Shown here in pieces: positions 8,476 to 14,937 of a DNA stretch of 64,000 nucleotides. Within the stretch, counting starts at the first letter, position 1; every line of letters starts with the position of its first letter. The DNA comes from Taibaiella koreensis (GTDB taxonomy: Bacteria > Bacteroidota > Bacteroidia > Chitinophagales > Chitinophagaceae). The stretch lies in contig NZ_QVNU01000012.1 in the NCBI RefSeq assembly GCF_003545715.1, positions 1 through 64,000 of the forward strand, read 5' to 3'. Position numbers and translations under genes: made by a program. Under the pieces are notes generated by a model. The model had not been told where the DNA came from. It did not search any database and worked only from the letters and a program-made list of their open reading frames with translations.

Positions 8476-8612
8476 ATAGCGGCATTTGCTAGCACATCAA
8501 TGTTTCTGCTGGCGCACGAACCCTTTCGCGTGCCCCAAAAGAAACAACTGATGCTTTAGTGCATGGGGTGTTTTCATACATGGACTTTTATGCTTAAAAA
8601 TCATACATTCCC
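8472..8612 (+). repeat. Repeat R2 (diverged copy)
   Basis: It has the same layout as the copy at 7025, with CTGGCGCACGAA..TTTCGCGTGCC and AACAACT..GGGTGTT arms. The conserved TATGCTTAAAAATCATA tail follows. Confidence 0.75.
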
Positions 8613-8672
8613 AGGTAGCATGATTGAGACATGAGCAGGGAGAAATATAGAGCAGCGCTATAAATTACTCAG

Positions 8673-9197
8673 ATGGTAAAAGACTATGAAAGGCCTTCAA
8701 GATTACTACAAAAGATGGACATGATGAAAGTCTTCTCCGGCAAGTGTGTGTTGCTGATTCCACTAATCGTTATTTTAATTTCTAATTCCTTTGTCTTGGT
8801 GTTCATTCCCTTTAATAGCTTTTCCTTATTTGAAATGCTAGGGGTTTGCATCAGCATTTTACTTTTAGATGTCTTTTGGCTATTTCTTGGATTGAGACCT
8901 TATAAAACTTTTGATCTTAAGGAAGATACTTTAGATATAAGCTACTCTTTTTCCAAAATTTTTAATCCGGTTTTGTTCTCATCAATTAAAGAAATAGCGG
9001 AAATAAAAATCGTGAAATACGCAATGCAAGGTAAAATTCCGCCAGTCATGTATATTAGCTATTTCCACACCAAGACGGTAAAAAAGAAGAGGATATTTTT
9101 TAGAGTAGGAGATAAAAAACGGGAATTTCAAGTCTTAATTGATACTTTAAGAACCAAAGGGGTTAAAATTGAATGCGAAGGTGATGTATGGTTCTAA
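8673..9197 (+). CDS. Membrane protein, family B (intact)
   Basis: A 174-residue protein with two closely spaced membrane segments (about residues 26-50 and 57-77). A soluble C-terminal domain follows, ending REFQVLIDTLRTKG and ECEGDVWF. It is the intact homologue of the frameshifted gene at 3180-3646: shared blocks are EIKIVKYAMQ/EFKVVKYSLQ, YIS and the tail. The layout (two helices then a compact alpha/beta domain) resembles bacterial PH-type membrane proteins, though I cannot confirm that fold. It is one cassette of the small-gene array; function unknown. Confidence 0.75.
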   Translation: MVKDYERPSRLLQKMDMMKVFSGKCVLLIPLIVILISNSFVLVFIPFNSFSLFEMLGVCISILLLDVFWLFLGLRPYKTFDLKEDTLDISYSFSKIFNPVLFSSIKEIAEIKIVKYAMQGKIPPVMYISYFHTKTVKKKRIFFRVGDKKREFQVLIDTLRTKGVKIECEGDVWF

Positions 9198-9252
9198 GTA
9201 TTCTCCCAGCTGGCGCAATCAAGGATCCTAACCTCAAAATTTGAAATAATTT

Positions 9253-9699
9253 ATGGAAAAAGTGATCGGTTTAATGCTTTTGCTATTACCGTTAGCGTCT
9301 CGTGCCCAATATATAGAAGTTAGCAGATTTAACTACAATAAAGAAAGGATATACACTACTTACTACATAAGTGCAGATTATATTAATTTGCAACGTGTTG
9401 TTGACACAAGTAAATTAGAAGACAGGTTAAATAAAGAAATAGCAATCGTTTGTGACAGCGATTATAAAAAGATCGAAAAGTTTTTAATTTCTAAACATCC
9501 TTCGATAAATGAGCCGTTGAAAAATAGCCCCTACCAAATTGTTAAAGCAGATAAAAATGGGAAAATATCTGGCTATAATTTGAGCGTAAGCGCTACATAT
9601 GACTTGTTTGAAGAAATGAAAATTTTTGTCAATAAGAATATTTCCGGACCGGGTAATTTACAATTGAATAAAATAATTGATTATTTCCTTTGTGAATAA
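9253..9699 (+). CDS. Secreted protein of unknown function
   Basis: A 148-residue protein with a signal peptide (MEKVIGLMLLLLPLASRAQ). The mature ~129 residues begin with a Tyr-rich strand region (YNKERIYTTYYISADYINL) and continue with Lys-rich helices. Two Cys residues lie near positions 76 and 147. No family is recognised. It sits 55 bp after the family B gene and just before R1 copy 2, so it fits the one-gene-per-cassette pattern of this array. Confidence 0.7.
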   Translation: MEKVIGLMLLLLPLASRAQYIEVSRFNYNKERIYTTYYISADYINLQRVVDTSKLEDRLNKEIAIVCDSDYKKIEKFLISKHPSINEPLKNSPYQIVKADKNGKISGYNLSVSATYDLFEEMKIFVNKNISGPGNLQLNKIIDYFLCE

Positions 9700-9730
9700 A
9701 TTCCAGTTGCCCTTGCTGGCTTACGATTCT

Positions 9731-9830
9731 CCACTAGGTCGTAGCCTCGTGCTACGACCTACTTTATTAAGATATCTGGCGCGTGCTTATTTCTGCCAAC
9801 GCATTATTGCGCGTGTCCTTTACGCCAAAC
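9731..9830 (+). repeat. Repeat R1, copy 2
   Basis: The head palindrome is GGTCGTAGC and GCTACGACC around CTCGT. The tail TACTTTATTAAGAT, GGCGCGTGCTTATTTCTGCC and GCGTGTCCTTTACGCC matches copies 3 and 4. It lies between the genes at 9253 and 9875. Confidence 0.75.
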
Positions 9831-9874
9831 GGGTAAACGAACGGATTCGTGTGCTAACCTGAGAAGAAAATTTC

Positions 9875-10390
9875 ATGAAAATAAAGGAGTTGTATTATTA
9901 TACTTTTTATAAGTTTTATAGACTTATAAATTCATCTTCTGTTACCAGGGGGAACGCTAAGTTTAAGGCAATATTGTTATTAATAGTGATAGAGAGTTGG
10001 GTTGCTTTCTCCTTTATTAATTATTATGATTTGCTGGTTTTACAAAAGCAAAGGCATATCTCAAGCGCATTAATAGTCTCACTAATCGGTTTTACATGGT
10101 TCATTAAGTGGTTATTCTTTATTAGGAACGACAATTGGATTAAATACGTTGAAAGATTTGATCAATGGCCTCCCCAAAAGAACCGGAAAGGTACCTTGAT
10201 AGTAATGCTGGTAATAACCCTTTTGACTTTAAATTTCATCATTCCATTTTATCTTAATCCTCCACCAGGTCGTAGCGTCGCGCTACGACCATTATTAGAT
10301 TACAGGGCGCATGCTATTTCTGCCAGCGCGCTAGCGCATGTGTCTTTGCCCGCTAGCGCACGGCTCCTTTCGTGTGTCGTATACCAATGA
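9875..10390 (+). CDS. Membrane protein, family C, with repeat-derived C-terminus
   Basis: A 171-residue reading frame. The N-terminal motif ELYYYTFYKFYRL, three membrane segments, and WIKYVERFDQWPPQKNRKG before the last segment match the intact family C protein at 14117-14554 (YYYFFYKVYKL, WIKYVSEFDQWPPKRNNKG). The family-like part ends near residue 128 (FYLN). The remaining ~43 residues are encoded by R1 copy 3 plus part of R2, which reads through in frame. The natural C-terminus has therefore probably been replaced by the repeat. Function unknown; candidate membrane immunity protein. Confidence 0.75.
   Translation: MKIKELYYYTFYKFYRLINSSSVTRGNAKFKAILLLIVIESWVAFSFINYYDLLVLQKQRHISSALIVSLIGFTWFIKWLFFIRNDNWIKYVERFDQWPPQKNRKGTLIVMLVITLLTLNFIIPFYLNPPPGRSVALRPLLDYRAHAISASALAHVSLPASARLLSCVVYQ
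10262..10382 (+). repeat. Repeat R1 copy 3 joined to a partial R2
   Basis: The palindrome GGTCGTAGC/GCTACGACC with its tail (about 10262-10350) is followed directly by the R2 left hairpin (CTAGCGCACGGCTCC..CGTGTG). It overlaps the 3' end of the family C gene and supplies its last ~43 codons. Confidence 0.75.
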
Positions 10391-10544
10391 TTTTTTTAAC
10401 AGGAAGAGATCCTTCCCTTCACAAGCTGCGCAAGTTTCGGATCAGAATGACAGCGTGATGCTTACAGCCGAGGGCAAGCACAAAACCATAAACACAGTTC
10501 ATGCTGATATCTGCGGGCGCCATGGAAGCATCTATATGCCTTTG
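10388..10544 (+). repeat. Repeat R3, copy 2
   Basis: Blocks shared with the copy at 5761 are GGAAGAGATCCTTCCCTTC, AAGCTGCGCAAGTTTCG, ACCATAAACA, GCTGATATCTGCGGGC and CATGGAAGCATCTA. It lies between the family C gene and the 3' end of the - strand T9SS gene. Confidence 0.8.
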
Positions 10545-10625
10545 GGCCCCACCGGCAAGGGTATTGTTCGAGGCCAGTGCCAAAAAATGTTGCCGTTAAT
10601 CGCGTCAAACGGTTCTTCTTCTTCC

Positions 10626-12299
10626 TTACCGGATCACCAGCCTTGCCGCCGTTGCCACGCCGTCTGCTGTTTGTAGCCTGGTCGTATACACGCCCTGGGG
10701 TAGATGGCTCAACTGTATCGATAGCTCTTTTGTTCCCTTTGCTATAGCTTGCGTATGTACCTTTCTACCGCTCATGTCGTATACCTGCAGCGTGGCTGCA
10801 GCTGCTACAGGCTTTGCCATTTGTAACCTGAAGTTACCATTGCCGGGGTTGGGATAGAGGCTGTAAGTATTGTCCTGTACCGGCTGTACGATGCCTGTAG
10901 GCGCCGCGCTGCTGGTGTCTGTAAGCGCCCATAGCTCCTCGCCGAAAGCGTTGTCGAAAAAGCCCCTGAAGTATAGCGTATCGTGATAAATGAGGAAATT
11001 GCTGCTCTGTAAAGGATCTTCCAATGAGGCGCCGGGCGGCGCTATCATCTTTGTACCGGCTTCGGTGCCATCGCTTACCGCCAGCCGCTCATCGAAGATG
11101 GATTTGGTAAAAATAAAGTACAGCTTCTCCTTATACACCTGGAATCTGCCCGGGTTTGATGGAACGCTGCCGGGATTCAGGTCTTTTACCATATGGGTAT
11201 TGGCGACGGTACCGTCGGTTACCCATAGTTCGGTACCCGCCATCGGCTCCCGGGCTGAGAAATATAGCTTGTCTTTATAGATCACAAAATTGCCGGGCAA
11301 GCTGTAGTCATTTCCAGGATTAATGTCTTTGAACAGCTGGGTGCCTGCGGTGGTGCCATCCGTTACCCATAACTCAATACCTTTCGTATCGTTACCGCTA
11401 CTAAAGTAGAGCTTGTCTTTATATTCAAAAAAATGGCAAGGCCCGGAATTAGACGGTCCCGGATTGATATCTTTTAGCATTTGCGTACCGGCAACGGTGC
11501 CATCTGTTACCCATAACTCATTGCCGTTAATGCCATCGTCGGCCGAGAAACAGAGCTTGCCCTTGTAGAGCGCAAAAGAGACCGGCGAGGAGCTTTCGGT
11601 ACCGGGATTAATGTCCTTCAGCATGCGGGTGCCTGCGGCGGTACCGTCGGAGGTCCACAGTTCGGTTCCGTTGCCGGCGGTAGTAGCCATAAAAAACAAT
11701 TTACCGTTGTACACTTTCATATCCAATGGGTAGGATGGATCTGCACCCGGGTTAATGTCCTTTACCATCATGGTACCGGCGCCGGTGCCGTCGCTTACCC
11801 ACAATTCACCGCCGTGCACGCCATCGTCGGCCATGAAAAAGATCTTCTTATTATACACGGTAAAGGTTTGTGATCCTTCAAAGGCTGCTATCAGGTCGGT
11901 ACCGCAGCCCGTGGCGCCGGGCCCTATATCTTTAACCAATTGCGTACCTGTGGCAGTACCATCCGTCGTCCATAGCTCGGTACCGGTGGCATCTGTAAAG
12001 GCCATGAAAAATAATTTATTATCGCAAAGTGTAAATTCCTTGGGTACGGAAAATTCCGATACGCCCGTATTCAGGTCTTTAAGCATATTGGTTCCTGCAG
12101 CTGTGCCATTGCTGGTATACAGCTCCAGGTTGTATCCCGATTTACGGGCACTCATAAACATCTTATCCTGATATACAACATACCCTGATGGGCTTGCATT
12201 GCCGTTGTTGGGGAAGATATCCACGCACCGGAAAACCTGTTGCGTCTGTGCAGTCAGCGCGGAGAAAAACATCGTTGTCAATAGGGCAGGAATTTTCAT
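10626..12299 (-). CDS. T9SS-sorted ELWxxDGT-repeat protein
   Basis: The ATG at 12299 gives an export signal (MKIPALLTTMFFSALTAQTQ); an in-frame ATG at 12326 would add nine polar residues. The body holds about eight ~48-residue repeats, each ending ELW[VT][ST]DGTxAGTxMxKDINPG and containing a YxxKLYFxA strand pair. This is the pattern of a beta-propeller-like repeat. The last ~75 residues (NTYSLYPNPGNGNFRLQM to the end) are a T9SS type A sorting domain, so the protein is predicted to be cell-surface attached or secreted. Such proteins are common in Bacteroidota with unknown ligands. GC-richer than the small genes on both sides, and oriented against them. Confidence 0.85.
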   Translation of the reverse strand: MKIPALLTTMFFSALTAQTQQVFRCVDIFPNNGNASPSGYVVYQDKMFMSARKSGYNLELYTSNGTAAGTNMLKDLNTGVSEFSVPKEFTLCDNKLFFMAFTDATGTELWTTDGTATGTQLVKDIGPGATGCGTDLIAAFEGSQTFTVYNKKIFFMADDGVHGGELWVSDGTGAGTMMVKDINPGADPSYPLDMKVYNGKLFFMATTAGNGTELWTSDGTAAGTRMLKDINPGTESSSPVSFALYKGKLCFSADDGINGNELWVTDGTVAGTQMLKDINPGPSNSGPCHFFEYKDKLYFSSGNDTKGIELWVTDGTTAGTQLFKDINPGNDYSLPGNFVIYKDKLYFSAREPMAGTELWVTDGTVANTHMVKDLNPGSVPSNPGRFQVYKEKLYFIFTKSIFDERLAVSDGTEAGTKMIAPPGASLEDPLQSSNFLIYHDTLYFRGFFDNAFGEELWALTDTSSAAPTGIVQPVQDNTYSLYPNPGNGNFRLQMAKPVAAAATLQVYDMSGRKVHTQAIAKGTKELSIQLSHLPQGVYTTRLQTADGVATAARLVIR

Positions 12300-12379
12300 A
12301 TTGGTCTTATTTTCCTGGTAAGACATGGGTAGAACAGATGCTGTTGGGCAAAAGGTTTTAGCATTCTTGCTCTTTTATC

Positions 12380-12715
12380 ATGAATAAAAGAATGACTCCT
12401 ACCCAGGCTTCCCCGTATGCATACCGCTATGCTAGTCATTCCGAAATTCCATTTGGCGGTAATGGCTCATTTTTCCCTGGGCTTAAGCGTTCAAACCTAT
12501 TGCTTACGAATACACCTTATATGATCCTGATTATACTGGTTATACCTTTTAATGTTTACTTGCCTGGCTTTAGGGAGGAGTGGAAAAGCCACGTGAAAGC
12601 ATTTGACAAATGGGCCAAACGGAGCAATAGATTGGGCAGTTGGATTGTCTTCAGTATTGTTATGCTATCTTTATTGAATTTTTATTTTTCTTTGTATCTC
12701 TTTTACCAAATATAG
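12380..12715 (+). CDS. Membrane protein, family C, 5'-truncated
   Basis: From about residue 38 onward the protein (LLLTNTPYMILIILVIPFNVYL, then KAFDKWAKRSNRLGSWIV, ending YLFYQI) aligns with the family C protein at 13232-13621. That neighbour has LLTNNITWGIVFLL, AFNKMPSRKNNIGGWMV and ends FLYYQT. The first ~35 residues are unrelated to any family C N-terminus and lack the YYxFYKxY motif. The 5' part has therefore probably been lost and replaced by the flank of the divergent T9SS gene. Whether a protein is made is doubtful; a pseudogene label would also be reasonable. Confidence 0.5.
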   Translation: MNKRMTPTQASPYAYRYASHSEIPFGGNGSFFPGLKRSNLLLTNTPYMILIILVIPFNVYLPGFREEWKSHVKAFDKWAKRSNRLGSWIVFSIVMLSLLNFYFSLYLFYQI

Positions 12716-12751
12716 CCCCTGCAGGATCGCATACCCATAAAATTCTATAAA

Positions 12752-13210
12752 GTGAGAAAAGTTGAGATCGTCCTTATATTGTTATCCGTGACGGCAATAA
12801 TTTTAAGATGCTTCGCCATTGAAGGTGGTATTTTACTGACTTTACTTTCCTTTTCGCTTCTTTCCATTTTCTATCTTTTGGGAAGTTTCCTGCTTCTAAA
12901 TGGTATTCCCGTAAAAAGGACATTCAAAAAAGATGCTTATCTGCAGGTCAGTTGGAAGCGTATACTCTGGTCTGTTCTTGTGGGTATCGTATGGTCGATG
13001 GCTCTTCCGGGAATCCTTTTTTCGCTTAATCGGTGGTGGGGAGCGCAGATGATGCTGGTAACGGGCCTGCTATTGGTGCTACCGGTATTGATCATAAGCT
13101 TATTCCTTTATGTACCCAGACCATCGGCGTTTCATGCTGCTATTTTGATCCGGTCGGCTGTCCTATTTTCAATCGGGTTTGCCTTTTTTGTCTCGCAAAT
13201 ATGGTTATAG
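12752..13210 (+). CDS. Small polytopic membrane protein
   Basis: A 152-residue protein starting at GTG 12752, with four to five predicted membrane segments (around residues 5-25, 26-50, 72-90, 98-118 and 128-150). Short charged loops (VKRTFKKDAY) separate them. No family is recognised. The general look recalls small GldL-like or other uncharacterised Bacteroidota membrane proteins of this size, without specific motifs. It lies between two family C genes with tight spacing (22 bp to the next start), so co-transcription is likely. Confidence 0.65.
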   Translation: MRKVEIVLILLSVTAIILRCFAIEGGILLTLLSFSLLSIFYLLGSFLLLNGIPVKRTFKKDAYLQVSWKRILWSVLVGIVWSMALPGILFSLNRWWGAQMMLVTGLLLVLPVLIISLFLYVPRPSAFHAAILIRSAVLFSIGFAFFVSQIWL

Positions 13211-13231
13211 AACAACTTTTGATAGCTGGTA

Positions 13232-13621
13232 ATGATACGCACATACTATTTTGTTTTCTATAAGCTATATAAGGTTTTCGAGTCTGCCCCTTCACGTTGG
13301 TGGAGTGAAATGAAGGCTGCTATTAGCATGGTGTTCCTGGAGGTTTGCCTGATTACCGCTTTACTTACTTATTTTGTTTTGTTGACGGGGAAGTATGAAG
13401 GTTTATTGACCAATAATATTACCTGGGGTATCGTTTTTTTGCTCACTGTCCCACTGAATATCTACTTGTTTGTATTCTCCGATCAATGGAAAGATTACGT
13501 GGTTGCGTTTAATAAAATGCCCAGCCGTAAAAATAATATAGGTGGCTGGATGGTATTGGGCTGCATACTATTAATAGTATCCAATTTTGTGTACACCATT
13601 TTTCTATATTATCAAACTTAA
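13232..13621 (+). CDS. Membrane protein, family C
   Basis: A 129-residue protein. It has the N-terminal motif YYFVFYKLYKVF, two membrane segments (residues 30-50 and 60-82), the signature WKDYVVAFNKMPSRKNNIGG, then a last membrane segment and the short tail FLYYQT. It is an intact family C member; relatives are at 9875, 12380 and 14117. The conserved W-x(2)-YV-x(2)-F loop with N-x(2)-G probably faces the cytoplasm between helices two and three. Role unknown; membrane immunity against pore-forming or lipid-targeting toxins is a speculation from context. Confidence 0.75.
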   Translation: MIRTYYFVFYKLYKVFESAPSRWWSEMKAAISMVFLEVCLITALLTYFVLLTGKYEGLLTNNITWGIVFLLTVPLNIYLFVFSDQWKDYVVAFNKMPSRKNNIGGWMVLGCILLIVSNFVYTIFLYYQT

Positions 13622-13712
13622 TGAGGGCTTTCCTTTTGATTGATTGCGTCCTGTATGTTCGAATGGCCTCCGGCGCAACAGTAAAAGCAGTATGGGCTAT
13701 AAGCAACACATC

Positions 13713-14072
13713 ATGTCAGAATACATTAAGATATTAAGTAAAAGCAGGCCCTACATTGCAGCAGTAACAGCTGTCGCTGTATTGATGTTCTGGATAATAT
13801 CCATGAGAACGGCAGGTATTAAAAATAACGATGCTTTTTACAGGCAGTCCTTTTCAACTTTAGTCGTCAATTCAAAGTCCTTTTACCGAAGATCCATCGA
13901 ATTTCAATTAGGTAATGGTCTGAAAATATATTTCATGCCGAGTGATCAAAAAATTGCCGTGGGAGATTCTATACAAAAAGAAGCCAATACCAACAAGTAT
14001 AGCGTTTATAGAAAAAATGTAAATGGTGTCTATGATTTCCTGGCGTATTGCGACATCAGCGATTCTCCGTGA
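13713..14072 (+). CDS. Membrane-anchored small protein, family A
   Basis: The ATG at 13713 (MSEYIKILSKSRPY) gives 119 residues with one N-terminal helix and an external domain. The motif IAVGDSIQKEANTNKYSVY and the following RKNVNGVY are shared almost residue for residue with the protein at 5245-5598. It is a clear second copy of family A in a different position of the array. An earlier in-frame ATG at 13692 would add only a short polar leader. No R2 repeat follows it directly; the next gene starts 44 bp later. Confidence 0.75.
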   Translation: MSEYIKILSKSRPYIAAVTAVAVLMFWIISMRTAGIKNNDAFYRQSFSTLVVNSKSFYRRSIEFQLGNGLKIYFMPSDQKIAVGDSIQKEANTNKYSVYRKNVNGVYDFLAYCDISDSP

Positions 14073-14116
14073 TCTCGTGTCCGGTTTATTGGCAATGCAT
14101 TTCCTGAATACTGAAA

Positions 14117-14554
14117 ATGGGTACCATGAAGCTTCTCAAGCTGTATTACTACTTCTTTTACAAGGTTTATAAACTCTTTAAATTTATAGAACCTAAATCC
14201 GAAAGTGTAACAATACTAAAGATCAAATCATCTACGGTTTTGGGTGCGATAGAAATCCTGGTCTTGGGTTCATTTTATTTATACTCATGCGTTTTTTTGA
14301 AAAAAACGGCTAACAGTCTATCATTGTTTCTTCTAATTGGTGGGCCAATGTTCGTTATGCTATCTGATTGGCTATTGCTTACACGAAACGACAAATGGAT
14401 CAAATATGTAAGCGAATTTGACCAATGGCCCCCTAAGAGAAATAACAAAGGCAGCTTAATCGTACTTATTATACTAGCAGTAATAATCAGCAATTTTGCT
14501 TATTCAGCTCATTTGTTTGAGCAAAATAGATCGGCAATTTATGGAACTCCGTAA
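14117..14554 (+). CDS. Membrane protein, family C (best-preserved)
   Basis: A 145-residue protein with KLYYYFFYKVYKLF at the N-terminus, two central membrane segments, and WIKYVSEFDQWPPKRNNKG ahead of the third. It is the closest relative of the protein at 9875 and shows what that protein's natural C-terminus should look like: ~15 residues after the last helix and no repeat-derived tail. The start may be ATG 14117 or ATG 14126. It is followed by an R2 repeat interrupted by R1. Confidence 0.75.
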   Translation: MGTMKLLKLYYYFFYKVYKLFKFIEPKSESVTILKIKSSTVLGAIEILVLGSFYLYSCVFLKKTANSLSLFLLIGGPMFVMLSDWLLLTRNDKWIKYVSEFDQWPPKRNNKGSLIVLIILAVIISNFAYSAHLFEQNRSAIYGTP

Positions 14555-14565
14555 TTACGTTCCTC

Positions 14566-14866
14566 GCTGGCGCACGAATCCTTTTGTGTGCCGCCCCACC
14601 TGGTCGTAACGTCTCGCTACGATCTACTTTATTAAGATTACCAGGCGCGTGCCGATTTCTGCCAGCACGTTATCGCATGTGTCTTTGCGCCCCGGATAGC
14701 AGCGAAAAGCCCGGAACCTATTCATTAAGGCATGTCATTCGTGTGCCGGTTGAAATAGCACTTCTCCCAACGGGCACACGCCTCCTCTCATATGCTGTTA
14801 AAGAAAACAACCAAAGCTTAGTGCCTTGGTTGTTTTTGTATGCGAACTTTTATATGCTTCAAAATG
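14566..14866 (+). repeat. Repeat R2 interrupted by R1 copy 4
   Basis: The left R2 hairpin is at about 14568-14594 (CTGGCGCACGAA..TTTTGTGTGCC). The right half lies about 200 bp further on: AACAACC..GGTTGTT and TTTATATGCTTCAAAA, ~14806-14866. Between them is R1 copy 4 (about 14596-14692; arms GGTCGTAAC and GCTACGATC) plus ~100 bp of unassigned sequence. This order is what insertion of an R1-bearing segment into R2 would give. Confidence 0.7.
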
Positions 14867-14937
14867 AGGAACCCGGTAATGGGATCTATAGCTTCTCCGA
14901 TATGGGTAATACTGAATAGACTACCCTTCCGGAGCCT

